From Streptomyces qinglanensis (lineage in GTDB: Bacteria > Actinomycetota > Actinomycetes > Streptomycetales > Streptomycetaceae): 64,000 bases of DNA. This document shows positions 33,639 to 42,018 of the stretch, in pieces. A model generated the notes under the pieces. It had not been told where the DNA came from. It did no database searches and saw nothing but the letters and a program-made list of their open reading frames with translations. The position numbers and the translations under genes are program-made. Within the stretch, counting starts at the first letter, position 1; the number at the start of each line of letters is the position of its first letter. The stretch covers positions 62,001-126,000 of the forward strand of contig NZ_FOGO01000012.1 in assembly GCF_900111245.1 (NCBI RefSeq), read 5' to 3'.

Positions 33639-33725
33639 TGGTGCCCGGAGCCGGACTCGAACCGGCACGGCCGCCGAGGGCCAACGAGGTTTAAGCTCGT
33701 CGTGTCTGCATTCCACCATCCGGGC
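33639..33725 (-). tRNA. bldA: tRNA-Leu, anticodon UAA (reads UUA codons)
   Basis: On the minus strand the 87-nt sequence folds as a tRNA with a long variable arm. Acceptor arms are GCCCGGA (33725-33719) and TCCGGGC (33649-33643), discriminator A, and CCA appears encoded. The anticodon stem-loop is ACGAG-CTTAAAC-CTCGT, giving anticodon TAA; the variable arm pairs GGCC with GGCC; the T-arm is GCCGG-TTCGAGT-CCGGC. Leucine tRNAs have this class II shape. In Streptomyces the UUA-reading tRNA is BldA, which gates translation of rare TTA-containing developmental and antibiotic genes. Confidence 0.95.
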
Positions 33726-34189
33726 ACCGACTCCTGGACCGCGTCGTACGCCGCCGGGCGCAGACGCCCCTCCCCAGGGCGTGGGACGAGCCTATCCAGG
33801 GTCTTCCCCTGAACAGCGGATCGACAGAGCGATGTTGTCTTATTTTATTGGCAACTGACGGGGCATCAGTGTCACATGCGCCACTTCGCAGCGGTCTCCC
33901 CCCTGCGCCCGGGTCGTCAGAAATGACGGAAAGTCGCCGGTCGGTCACGGGTGTGTACGTCCCATGTCGACCAGCGGCATATGACAAGGGGGTTTGCGGC
34001 CACGGGTGACGCGTCCGTCTCAGGGTCGGCCGTCATACCCAAGGATGACCGGCGGGCCGGGTTCTACCTCCGAAGGCTGTCCCGGAACCAAGAGCCGCGG
34101 CGGATCCCGGCGCGCGGATGGGACGGAACGATAGGGGCAGACGGAAAGTTCCGTCACTCACCATCGACGTCCGACAGGAGCCCCGCGCC
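33726..34189. other. 464-bp region between bldA and the ABC transporter
   Basis: Contains the bldA upstream region (minus strand) and the leader of the plus-strand ABC operon. An unusually AT-rich stretch (TGTTGTCTTATTTTATTGG, 33832-33850) stands out. No gene with a ribosome binding site is seen; the ABC gene start follows ACAGGAG. Confidence 0.5.
33789..33816 (-). promoter_or_regulatory. probable bldA promoter
   Basis: On the minus strand TAGGCT (33794-33789) matches the vegetative -10 of streptomycetes and lies 64 bases before the mature tRNA 5' end; CTGTTC (33816-33811), 16 bases further up, is a weak -35. No other -10-like hexamer as good lies between here and the tRNA. Confidence 0.5.
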
Positions 34190-35002
34190 GTGACGACCAG
34201 TACCCGTCAGCAGCACACCGCGGGTGGCCCGCACCCCGGAGCCCCCGCCGACCATGCGCACGGCGTCGCCGCGGCGCGCGCCACCGATCTGTCCAAGATC
34301 TACGGCCAGGGCGAGACCCAGGTCGTCGCACTCGACCGGATAACAGTCGACTTCCGGCAGGCCGAGTTCACCGCGATCATGGGCCCCTCGGGCTCCGGCA
34401 AGTCCACGCTCATGCACTGCATGGCCGGACTGGACTCGATCTCCAGCGGCAGCGCCCGCATCGGCGACACCGAGCTGACCAAGCTCAAGGACAAGAAGCT
34501 GACCCAGCTCCGGCGCGACCGCATCGGCTTCATCTTCCAGGCGTTCAACCTGCTGCCCACGCTCACCGGTCTGGAGAACATCACGCTGCCGATGGACATC
34601 GCGGGCCGCAAGCCGGACAAGGAGTGGCTGGACCGCGTCATCCGGACCGTCGGGCTCACCGACCGGCTCAAGCACCGGCCCAACCAGCTCTCCGGCGGCC
34701 AGCAGCAGCGGGTGGCCGTCGCCCGCGCCCTCGCCTCCCGCCCGGAGATCATCTTCGGTGACGAGCCGACCGGCAACCTCGACTCCCGCGCGGGTGCCGA
34801 GGTCCTCGGCTTCCTGCGCAACTCCGTGCGCGAACTGGGCCAGACCGTCGTGATGGTCACCCACGACCCGGTGGCCGCCGCCTACGCGGACCGGGTGGTC
34901 TTCCTCGCCGACGGCCGCATCGTCGACGACATGGCCGAGCCGACGGCCGACGGCGTGCTGGAGCGGATGAAGTCCTTCGACGCCAAGGCCCGGACGAGCT
35001 GA
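34190..35002 (+). CDS. ABC transporter ATP-binding protein (MacB/LolD type)
   Basis: 270 residues. Walker A GPSGSGKST, Q-loop FIFQAFNLLPTLTG, signature LSGGQQQR, Walker B IIFGDEPTGNLDS and switch His in VTHDP are all intact. The ENITLP and EPTGNLD forms are typical of the lipoprotein/macrolide-export branch that pairs with FtsX-like permeases. GTG 34190 has AGGAG nine bases upstream, and the acidic-neutral 35-residue front is normal for streptomycete members. The permease gene follows 112 bp downstream and is surely its partner. The cargo is unknown: lipid, peptide or lipoprotein. Confidence 0.95.
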   Translation: MTTSTRQQHTAGGPHPGAPADHAHGVAAARATDLSKIYGQGETQVVALDRITVDFRQAEFTAIMGPSGSGKSTLMHCMAGLDSISSGSARIGDTELTKLKDKKLTQLRRDRIGFIFQAFNLLPTLTGLENITLPMDIAGRKPDKEWLDRVIRTVGLTDRLKHRPNQLSGGQQQRVAVARALASRPEIIFGDEPTGNLDSRAGAEVLGFLRNSVRELGQTVVMVTHDPVAAAYADRVVFLADGRIVDDMAEPTADGVLERMKSFDAKARTS

Positions 35003-35114
35003 GCCGGGCGCACTCCCGGACGGCCTGAGCCGGGTGGCCTCCGCCCCGCGCTCCCGTCCCACCCTCCCACCGTCCGTCCAGCCCACTCGCAGAAGGACCC
35101 TCCAGGACTTCCTC

Positions 35115-37649
35115 ATGCTCCGTACCGCCTTGCGCAATGTCTTCGCGCACAAGGCCCGGCTGCTGATGACCATGCTCGCCGTGCTGCTCGGCGTGGCCTT
35201 CGTCTCCGGCACCCTGGTCTTCACCTCGACCATTTCCGACGCGTTCCACAAGAGCTCCGAGAAGGGCTACGCGAACGTCGACGTCTCGATACGCCAGGAC
35301 GGGAGCGACGCGCCCGAGGGCCGGGACTCGCTCTCCACGCTCGACCAGCGCACCCTCGACAAGGCGGCGGATCTGCCCGGCGCCAAGTCCGCGACCGGCG
35401 TGGTCTCCGGCTTCGCCGCGCTCTCCGACAAGGACGGCAAGCTCGTCGGCGACGGCTTCTCCTCCCAGGGCGCCAACTACTACGGCGGCCGGGACGGCAA
35501 GGGCAGCGACCCGCGCTATCCGATGAAGGACGGCGCGGCACCGCGCGCCCCCGGCCAGATCGCGCTGGACGCCAAGACCGCCGAGCGCACCGGCTACCAG
35601 GTCGGCGACACCGTCCGGATGTCGGTGAACGGCCCGGTGCGCACCGAGAAGGTCACCGGCATCTTCACCACCGACGACGGCAACGTCGCCGCGGGCGGCA
35701 CCCTGGTGCTGTTCGACAACGCCACCGCGCAGAAGCTGTTCGCCAAGCCCGGTGAGTACACCGAGATCTCGATGCGGGCCGATCAGGGCGTCTCGCAGAC
35801 GGAACTCAAGAAGCAGGCCGCCGGCATCCTGCCGTCCGGCACCGAGGCCGTCACCGGCAAGAAGCTCGCCGACGAGGAGTCCAAGCAGATCGAGCAGGGC
35901 ATGTCGGGCATGAAGACGAGCCTGCTGGCCTTCGCCGGGATCGCGCTGTTCGTCGGCATCTTCATCATCGCCAACACCTTCACCATGCTGGTCGCGCAGC
36001 GCACCAAGGAGCTGGCGCTGCTGCGCGCGGTGGGTGCCAGCCGGCGCCAGGTCACCCGCTCGGTGCTGATCGAGGCGCTGGTCGTGGGCGCGGTCGCGGG
36101 GCTGGCCGGCATGGCGGCCGGGGTCGGCATCGGCGCCGGGCTGCGCTCCCTGGTGGGCCGGATGGGCACCATGCCCGACGGACCGCTGGTGGTCGAGCCG
36201 TCCACGGTCGTCGTCTCGCTGGTCGTCGGTGTCGTCGTCACCGTCCTGGCGGCCTGGCTGCCCGCGCGGCGCGCGGCCAAGATCCCGCCGGTCGCGGCGA
36301 TGGGCAGCGTCCACGCGCCGTCGACGACCCGCTCGCTGATCGTCCGCAACACCATCGGCGCGCTGCTGTCGGCCGCCGGGGCGGCCCTGGTGCTGGCGGC
36401 GACCGAGATGGACGACGGCAAGGCCCCGATGGGCGGCGGTGCCGCGCTGCTGCTGATCGGCGTCTTCGTGCTCACCCCGCTGCTGTCCCGCCCGCTGATC
36501 GCGGCGGCGGCCCCGGTGCTGCGGCTCTTCCAGGTCAGCGGCAAGCTGGCCCGGCAGAACGCGGTGCGCAACCCGCGCCGCACGGCCGCCACCGCCTCCG
36601 CGCTGATGGTCGGGCTGACGCTGATCACGGGTCTGACGGTGATCGCCGGTGGCGTGCAGCAGGCCATCGAGAAGATGGCGTCCGGCTCGCTGAAGGCCGA
36701 CTACACGGTCTCGATGGCCAACTTCACGCCGCTCTCCCCCGAGGTGGAGAAGGAGCTGTCCCGCTCGGACGAGGTCACCGCGACCTCGCCGCTGCGCAAC
36801 GCGCGGTCGAAGATCGACGGCGACACCGAGTACCTGACGGGCGTCAACGGCTCCACCATCGCGCAGCTCACCTCGATCGACTTCACCGCGGGCGGCTGGT
36901 CCGGCGTCAGCAGCGGCAAGCAGGCGGTCGTGGACGAGGACACCGCGAAGGAGCGGGGCTGGAAGCCCGGGTCCCGGTTCGAGGTGACCTACCAGGACGG
37001 CGAGAAGGGCCGGTTCTCCGTCGCGGGCGTCTACCACGGCAACCAGATGATCAAGGGCATCATGGTCGACAACAAGGCCGTGACCCCGCATCTGACCAAG
37101 GTCGCCGACATGCAGGTCCTCGCCAAGACGAAGGGCGGCGCGACCGACGAGGTCAAGGAGACGCTGGAGAAGCAGCTCGGCAACAACCCGGCGGTCCTCG
37201 TGCAGGACAAGAAGGACATCTCCGACGGCATCGCACAGATGATCAACATCCTGCTGAACATGCTGTACGGGCTGCTCGCGATGGCCGTCATCGTCGCCGT
37301 CCTCGGCGTGATCAACACACTGGCCATGTCGGTCTTCGAACGCGGCCAGGAGATCGGGATGCTGCGGGCCATCGGCCTCGACCGGCGGGGGATCAAGCGG
37401 ATGGTGCGGCTGGAGTCGCTCGTCATCTCGCTCTTCGGCGGCGTCCTCGGGATCGGGCTGGGCGTGTTCTTCGGCTGGGCGGCCGGTGAGCTGATCTCCG
37501 GTTCGCTGGAGACCTACTCGCTCGTCCTGCCCTGGGGACGGATGGGCGTCTTCCTCGCGCTGGCCGCGCTGGTGGGCGTCCTCGCCGCGCTGTGGCCCGC
37601 CCGGCGCGCGGCCCGGCTCAACATGCTGGAGGCCATCAAGACGGAGTGA
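35115..37649 (+). CDS. ABC transporter permease, two FtsX-type domains
   Basis: 844 residues. Layout: N-terminal membrane helix (LLMTMLAVLLGVAFVSGTLVF), a large extracytoplasmic MacB-PCD domain (about residues 50-270), three membrane helices around 275-400, a second N-terminal helix pair and extracytoplasmic domain (about 430-690), and three final helices (MLYGLLAMAVIVAVLGVINTLAMSVFERGQEIGMLRAIG and onwards). The ERGQEIGMLRAIG and RTKELALLRAVGAS segments are the coupling helices of the two FtsX modules. ATG 35115 follows AGGA. Acts with the upstream ATPase as an exporter or mechanotransmission complex. Confidence 0.94.
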   Translation: MLRTALRNVFAHKARLLMTMLAVLLGVAFVSGTLVFTSTISDAFHKSSEKGYANVDVSIRQDGSDAPEGRDSLSTLDQRTLDKAADLPGAKSATGVVSGFAALSDKDGKLVGDGFSSQGANYYGGRDGKGSDPRYPMKDGAAPRAPGQIALDAKTAERTGYQVGDTVRMSVNGPVRTEKVTGIFTTDDGNVAAGGTLVLFDNATAQKLFAKPGEYTEISMRADQGVSQTELKKQAAGILPSGTEAVTGKKLADEESKQIEQGMSGMKTSLLAFAGIALFVGIFIIANTFTMLVAQRTKELALLRAVGASRRQVTRSVLIEALVVGAVAGLAGMAAGVGIGAGLRSLVGRMGTMPDGPLVVEPSTVVVSLVVGVVVTVLAAWLPARRAAKIPPVAAMGSVHAPSTTRSLIVRNTIGALLSAAGAALVLAATEMDDGKAPMGGGAALLLIGVFVLTPLLSRPLIAAAAPVLRLFQVSGKLARQNAVRNPRRTAATASALMVGLTLITGLTVIAGGVQQAIEKMASGSLKADYTVSMANFTPLSPEVEKELSRSDEVTATSPLRNARSKIDGDTEYLTGVNGSTIAQLTSIDFTAGGWSGVSSGKQAVVDEDTAKERGWKPGSRFEVTYQDGEKGRFSVAGVYHGNQMIKGIMVDNKAVTPHLTKVADMQVLAKTKGGATDEVKETLEKQLGNNPAVLVQDKKDISDGIAQMINILLNMLYGLLAMAVIVAVLGVINTLAMSVFERGQEIGMLRAIGLDRRGIKRMVRLESLVISLFGGVLGIGLGVFFGWAAGELISGSLETYSLVLPWGRMGVFLALAALVGVLAALWPARRAARLNMLEAIKTE

Positions 37650-37690
37650 CCCGGATGCTCCCGGCCGGCCCGGGAGACCGGACCCCGCTG

Positions 37691-37725
37691 GTGTGCGCCC
37701 TCTCCGCTCCGGAGGGGGCGCACAC
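37691..37725. terminator. hairpin terminator between convergent genes
   Basis: A 16-bp stem with one G-T pair, GTGTGCGCCCTCTCCG (37691-37706) against 37710-37725, loop of three bases. It lies between the convergent permease and cyclopropane-synthase genes and could serve both. Confidence 0.8.
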
Positions 37726-37803
37726 ATGTGCGGCACGGGCCGGCCGCCAGGACCCGTCGGCCCCGCACCGAGCCGTCCGTCAGGGCCGCACCCGGAACGG
37801 CCG

Positions 37804-39165
37804 TCAGCCCCGCGCCTCCGCGTCGGCCGTCCACCGCCGGGTGCGCAGCGGCAGACCGGAGGCACCGGACTCCGGGGTCCGTACGGCCAGCACCTGGTTG
37901 ACGCCGATGCGGTTGCGCTCGAAGGCGAGGGCCGAGGCGGCCATGTAGAGCCGCCACACCCGGGCCCGCCCGGGTGTGGCGAGCCGGGTCGCGCGGGCGA
38001 AGTCCGCCTCCAGGTTCCGCACCCAGGCGCGCAGCGTCAGCGCATAGTGCTCGCGCAGCGACTCGACGTCCCGCACCTCGAAGCCGGCCCGCTCCAGCAG
38101 TCCCACGGTGCGTCCGACGGGAGCGAGCTCCCCGTCGGGGAAGACGTAGGCGTCGATGAACGGGTCCACCGCGTAGACCTCTTCGTCGGCCAGCGGGCGC
38201 CGGGCGATCTGGTGGTTGAGCAGCCGTCCGCCCGGCCGCAGGAGGGCGTGCAGATCGTCGGCGTATTCGCGGTAGCGGGCGGAGCCCACGTGCTCGGCCA
38301 TCCCGACGGAGGACACGGCGTCGTAGGGGCCGTCGTCGATCTCGCGGTAGTCCTGGACCCGGATCTCGACCCGGTCCGTCAGCCCTTCCTCGGCGATCCG
38401 CTTGCGGCCGTAGGCGGCCTGTTCGCGGGAGAGGGTGACGGCGACGGCGTGCACCCCGTACTCGCGCGCGGCGTGCAGGACGAGCGACCCCCAGCCGCCG
38501 CCGACGTCCAGCAGCCGCTCGCCGGGGCGCAGCGCGAGCTTCCGGCAGATCAGGTCGATCTTGTCGCGCTGGGCCTCTTCCAGAGTGCCGTCCGGCTGCC
38601 AGTAGGCGCAGGAGTAGACCATGCTGGGCCCCAGCACCAGCGCGTAGAAGTCGTTGCCGACGTCGTAGTGGTGGCTGATGGCCTCGCGGTCTCTGCCGAG
38701 GGTGTGGCGCAGGCCGGTGCGGCGCCGGGCCTCTTCGGCGGGCGGCGGGGGCGGCAGTCCGGGGCCGGCCAGCCGCAGCAGTTCGGCGGCGGCGCGGCGG
38801 GCCGCCGGGTCGCGCGCGAGGGACAGCGCGCCGCCCGCCCAGCCGGTGCCGAAGGCGGGCGCCTCGTCGGTTCCGGAGGTGAGCGCGCCCTGTTCGTCCC
38901 GCTCCCAGATGAGGCCGGCCAGCAGGTCGAGCGCTCGGTAGAGGTCGCCCTCGACATCGAGGTCGCCGGCCACCCAGGCCCGGGCCAGTCCCAGCTCGCC
39001 CGGCCGCCACAGCACCCGGCGCAGCGCCCGCCGGCTGCGGACGACCAGGACGGGCCCCTCGGGCGGGCCGGCCTCGCTGCGATCCCACGCCCGTACCCGG
39101 ACCGGGACCGGGACCCCGAGCAGTTGCTCCGCGAGCGCGACGATCCGTTCGGCGGCACCGGCCAT
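37804..39165 (-). CDS. cyclopropane-fatty-acyl-phospholipid synthase family methyltransferase
   Basis: 453 residues. The SAM-binding motif is LLDVGGGWGSLVLHAA near residue 215, preceded by the family's AISHHYDVGNDFYALVLGPSMVYSCAYW and followed by VEIRVQDYREI and SVGMAEHVG, where Glu/His are expected to hold bicarbonate or substrate. The N-terminal 150 residues form the usual acyl-binding region (ARAWVAGDLDVEGDLYRALDLL). The family adds a methylene group from SAM to unsaturated acyl chains in membrane lipids. ATG 39165 follows GGAGGTG. Transcribed after the ndh terminator. Confidence 0.93.
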   Translation of the reverse strand: MAGAAERIVALAEQLLGVPVPVRVRAWDRSEAGPPEGPVLVVRSRRALRRVLWRPGELGLARAWVAGDLDVEGDLYRALDLLAGLIWERDEQGALTSGTDEAPAFGTGWAGGALSLARDPAARRAAAELLRLAGPGLPPPPPAEEARRRTGLRHTLGRDREAISHHYDVGNDFYALVLGPSMVYSCAYWQPDGTLEEAQRDKIDLICRKLALRPGERLLDVGGGWGSLVLHAAREYGVHAVAVTLSREQAAYGRKRIAEEGLTDRVEIRVQDYREIDDGPYDAVSSVGMAEHVGSARYREYADDLHALLRPGGRLLNHQIARRPLADEEVYAVDPFIDAYVFPDGELAPVGRTVGLLERAGFEVRDVESLREHYALTLRAWVRNLEADFARATRLATPGRARVWRLYMAASALAFERNRIGVNQVLAVRTPESGASGLPLRTRRWTADAEARG

Positions 39166-39279
39166 AGAGCACACCTCCGTGTCAGGAAGGGGTGGATTCC
39201 CCGTACATGGAACGCGCGCGGGGGTGGGTGTATGCCCACTGTGCCCAACGGACCGGCGGTTCGACGGCGGCGGAAACGG

Positions 39280-39321
39280 CGAGAGGGGCGTGAGCCCCAC
39301 GGATGGCTCACGCCCCTCTCG
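39280..39321 (-). terminator. hairpin terminator downstream of ndh
   Basis: Perfect 17-bp stem, CGAGAGGGGCGTGAGCC (39280-39296) against 39305-39321, with an 8-base loop, about 75 bp beyond the ndh stop codon and upstream of the cyclopropane-synthase gene. Confidence 0.82.
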
Positions 39322-39396
39322 GACGTGCACGAAGGCCGCGGACCGGGTCCGCGGCCGGTGCCGGCCGGCCCGCTGCGGGGTCGGCCGGTTCCCGGA

Positions 39397-40845
39397 TCAG
39401 GAGGAGGCTGCCGCCTTCTCGTTCTTGTCCCCGACCGGGCTGTCGGCGCGGCTGTCGGCGGACGCCTTGCTGGTGTCGGCGGACGCGGACGCCTCCGCCT
39501 TGGCGAGGGCTGCCGCGGTCACCGGTGCCGCCGCCTCGTAGAACTCACCCCGCGGGTGCTCCATGGCGCCCAGCGAGACGACCTCGCGCTTGAGGAACAT
39601 GCCGAGCGTCCAGTCGGCGAAGACCCGGATCTTGCGGTTCCAGGTGGGCACCGCCATGCCGTGGTAGGCACGGTGGAAGTACCAGGCCAGCCGGCCGCGC
39701 AGCTTGATCCGCGTCTTGCCGAAGACGATCATCGCGACGCCCTTGTGCAGACCCAGGCCCGCGACGGCGCCCTTGTTGGCGTGCTTGTACTTGCCCTGCG
39801 GGAAGCCGCGCATGCCGGAGATGACGTTGTCCCCGAGCACCTTGGACTGGCGCAGCGCGTGCTGCGCGTTGGGCGGGCAGAACGCGCCCTCCTTGCCGGC
39901 GGCCAGGTCCGGCACCTGCGCGTTGTCACCCGCGGCCCAGGCGTAGTCCATGCCCTTGACCTGCATGCCGGCGTCCACGTCCACATGGCCCTTGGGCCCC
40001 AGGGGCAGGCCGAAGCGGGAGAGCACCGGGTTGGGCTTGACGCCCGCGGTCCACACGATGGTGCTGGAGTCGACCTCCAGGCCGTTCTTGAGCACCACGT
40101 GGCCGTCCACGCAGGACTCCATCGAGGTGTTCAGGTAGACCTCGACACCGCGCTTCTTGAGGTGCTCCAGACCCCACTCGCCCAGCTTCGGGCCGACCTC
40201 GGGCAGGATCCCGGGGGCCGCGTCGACGAGGACGAACCGCATGTCCTCGCGCTTGACGTTGGGGTAGTACTTGGCGGCGTCCCTGGCCATGTCCTCGACC
40301 TCGCCGATGGTCTCGGCTCCGGCGAACCCGCCGCCGATGAAGACGAAGGTGAGGGCCTTGCGGCGGGCGTCCTCGTCCTGGGTGGAGTCCGCCTTGTCGA
40401 ACTGCTCCAGGACATGGTTGCGCAGGCCGATGGCCTCCTCAACGCCCTTCATGCCGATGCCGTTCTCCGCCAGCCCCGGCACCGGGAAGGTGCGCGAGAC
40501 GGCGCCCATCGCGATGACCAGGTAGTCGAACGGCAGCTCGTAGGCGTCGCCGACCAGCGGCGACACACTGGCGACCTTGCGGTCCTGGTCGATCGACGTG
40601 ACCCGGCCGGTGAGGACCTCGGCCTTGGGGAGCACGCGTCGCAGGGGGACCACGACGTGGCGGGGTGAGATGCTGCCGGCGGCGGCTTCAGGGAGGAAGG
40701 GCTGGTACGTCATGTACGACCGCGGGTCGACGACCGTGACGGTCGCCTCGCCGTAGCGCATCTTCTTGAGGATGCGCCGCGCTGCGTACAGACCGACGTA
40801 CCCGCCACCCACTACGAGGATTCGGGGACGCTCCGTGGTGCTCAT
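39397..40845 (-). CDS. ndh: type II NADH dehydrogenase
   Basis: 482 residues, non-proton-pumping NADH:quinone oxidoreductase of the inner membrane face. FAD-binding motif ILVVGGGYVGLYAA at residues 9-22, NADH-binding VFIGGGFAGAETIGE near 170, the conserved TYQPFLPEAAAG, TIVWTAGVKPNPV, YAWAAGDNAQV and NAQHALRQ. The C-terminal membrane-binding amphipathic part is present (FHRAYHGMAVPTWNRKIRVFADWTLG), then an Ala/Ser/Asp-rich tail. ATG 40845 lacks a clear ribosome binding site and has GATACT seven bases upstream, so the mRNA may be leaderless. A Rex-like site lies just upstream. Confidence 0.95.
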   Translation of the reverse strand: MSTTERPRILVVGGGYVGLYAARRILKKMRYGEATVTVVDPRSYMTYQPFLPEAAAGSISPRHVVVPLRRVLPKAEVLTGRVTSIDQDRKVASVSPLVGDAYELPFDYLVIAMGAVSRTFPVPGLAENGIGMKGVEEAIGLRNHVLEQFDKADSTQDEDARRKALTFVFIGGGFAGAETIGEVEDMARDAAKYYPNVKREDMRFVLVDAAPGILPEVGPKLGEWGLEHLKKRGVEVYLNTSMESCVDGHVVLKNGLEVDSSTIVWTAGVKPNPVLSRFGLPLGPKGHVDVDAGMQVKGMDYAWAAGDNAQVPDLAAGKEGAFCPPNAQHALRQSKVLGDNVISGMRGFPQGKYKHANKGAVAGLGLHKGVAMIVFGKTRIKLRGRLAWYFHRAYHGMAVPTWNRKIRVFADWTLGMFLKREVVSLGAMEHPRGEFYEAAAPVTAAALAKAEASASADTSKASADSRADSPVGDKNEKAAASS

Positions 40846-40879
40846 GGAATCGAGTATCCACCCATCCCGGGGGGTCACT

Positions 40880-40897
40880 TCGTGAGGGTCTTCACAA
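40880..40897. promoter_or_regulatory. Rex-like operator upstream of ndh
   Basis: TCGTGAGGGTCTTCACAA against the Rex operator form TTGTGAANNNNTTCACAA: 12 of 14 specified positions match, with one complete half-site. It lies 35 bp upstream of the ndh start, next to the presumed promoter. Rex senses NADH/NAD+ and represses respiratory genes, so redox control of ndh is likely. Confidence 0.6.
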
Positions 40898-41104
40898 GGA
40901 TCGGTGGACCCTCTGCTACACTCCGCCGCCCGTGATCGAGCCCACAGGCCGTCCGTGGAACCCCTGCGCCGCGTGAACCGTTGACACGCCTCTTGAGCTG
41001 CGGGGATCAGTACCCCTTGAAGGGAGCCGCCGCACAGCGGTGGAACCGCGCGCATCCGGCGCGGCGGCGACACATCCGGAACCGCGCCCTCCGAAGGGAA
41101 AACC

Positions 41105-41124
41105 AGGGCCCACCGGGCCCTTTC
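41105..41124 (+). terminator. short hairpin followed by TTTCT
   Basis: AGGGCCC (41105-41111), loop ACC, GGGCCCT (41115-41121), then TTCTC. One of the few hairpins here followed by a pyrimidine run, so it may end a short transcript starting near 41000. Confidence 0.45.
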
Positions 41125-41126
41125 TC

Positions 41127-41144
41127 ATGTGAATCAATTCACGA
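41127..41144. promoter_or_regulatory. second Rex-like operator
   Basis: ATGTGAATCAATTCACGA matches TTGTGAANNNNTTCACAA at 12 of 14 specified positions, with a perfect GTGAAT-CA-ATTCAC core. It is 187 bp upstream of the lysoplasmalogenase-type gene and about 280 bp upstream of ndh; either could be its target, or it serves an unannotated transcript. Confidence 0.6.
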
Positions 41145-41295
41145 AACTCGTCTGCCGGTGCGTGTTCCCGGCGCCGCAAAGGCCGCTTCACACCTATCAG
41201 CAGAGAGTCACCCCGCTCAACTGAGAGCTCTCAAGCCCCCTCGACCGGGCCCGCCGCAGCACCCCGCCGGGCCGCGACGACCCGCCGCCGAAGGG

Positions 41296-41324
41296 TTGAC
41301 GGTGGCGTACTGGGCGGTAACACT
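41296..41324 (+). promoter_or_regulatory. promoter of a probably leaderless gene
   Basis: TTGACG (41296-41301), 16 bases, then TAACACT (41318-41324). Transcription would begin about seven bases later, at or next to the ATG at 41331, and no ribosome binding site is present. This arrangement fits a leaderless mRNA. Confidence 0.55.
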
Positions 41325-41330
41325 GCCCGG

Positions 41331-41984
41331 ATGGCGATCACCAAGGGCAAGGGAAAGGGCACAGCCGCGTTCGCCGTGCTGGCCGCCGCGGACCTGTACG
41401 CCACCGCGAAGTCCCCCCGCGGCCCGGCGCGCGCCGCAAAGCCCTTCCTGATGCCCGCGCTCGCCGCCCACGCCCGCGACGCCGCGCAGCCCGCACGTCC
41501 GCCCGCCGCCCTGCTGGCCGGGCTCGCCTGCGCCACCGCGGGCGACACCGCCCTGCTGTGGGACCGCCACCAGCGCGCCCTGCTGACCGGCATGGCCGCC
41601 TTCCTCGGCACCCAGCTCAGCTACACCGCGGGCATGACGGCCCGGCTCGGCGCCGTCCGCGGACTGCGCGCCCGGCCCAAGCGCGCGCTCGCGGCGTTCG
41701 CCGCCTGGGGCGCCGCCAACGCGGTACTCGCGCCCACGCTGGAGCGGCGCCTGCGGCTCCCGGTGGCGGGCTACAGCCTGGCGCTCACCGCGATGGGCGC
41801 CGCGGCACTCGGCGTCGGGGGCAAGGTCGCCACCGGCGCGGTGGCCTTCATCGCCTCCGACGCGCTGATCGGCCTGCAGGCCGCGGGGCACGAGTTCCCC
41901 TCCCAGGAGGTACTGATCATGGCCGGGTACCTGCTGGGTCAGTACCTGATCACCGAGGGCTGGCTGGAGCGCGCCCCGTCCTGA
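41331..41984 (+). CDS. lysoplasmalogenase (YhhN/TMEM86) family membrane protein
   Basis: 217 residues, nearly all hydrophobic: about seven to eight membrane helices, beginning AAFAVLAAADLYATA and ending VLIMAGYLLGQYLITEG. YhhN signatures are LLAGLACATAGDTALLW near residue 63, where the Asp is conserved, and VATGAVAFIASDALIGLQAAG near 163 with the second conserved Asp. The family includes vertebrate lysoplasmalogenases that hydrolyse vinyl-ether lysophospholipids; the bacterial substrate is not established. ATG 41331 has no ribosome binding site and is probably at the transcript start. The P450 gene begins 35 bp after its stop and may be co-transcribed. Confidence 0.88.
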   Translation: MAITKGKGKGTAAFAVLAAADLYATAKSPRGPARAAKPFLMPALAAHARDAAQPARPPAALLAGLACATAGDTALLWDRHQRALLTGMAAFLGTQLSYTAGMTARLGAVRGLRARPKRALAAFAAWGAANAVLAPTLERRLRLPVAGYSLALTAMGAAALGVGGKVATGAVAFIASDALIGLQAAGHEFPSQEVLIMAGYLLGQYLITEGWLERAPS

Positions 41985-42018
41985 GTCCCCGCCGCCGGGA
42001 GCGCATACCGTCGTAGCC

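Larger units (their letters stand above)
40846..41330. other. 485-bp divergent regulatory region, ndh / lysoplasmalogenase
   Basis: No protein gene supported. Holds the ndh promoter, two Rex-like operators, a TTGACA at 40981-40986, two hairpins (GGGG-ATCAGTA-CCCC near 41002-41016 and the terminator-like one at 41105) and the promoter of the plus-strand gene. A short untranslated RNA between 40990 and 41125 is conceivable. Confidence 0.5.

Noticed and set aside
34857..37865. A minus-strand open frame of about 1,000 codons opposite the FtsX-type permease
   Set aside because: Antisense shadow; the plus strand shows convincing membrane helices and coupling motifs.
37693..40668. A plus-strand open frame of about 990 codons opposite the cyclopropane-synthase and ndh genes
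   Set aside because: It mirrors the real minus-strand genes, has low-complexity composition and no recognisable domain.
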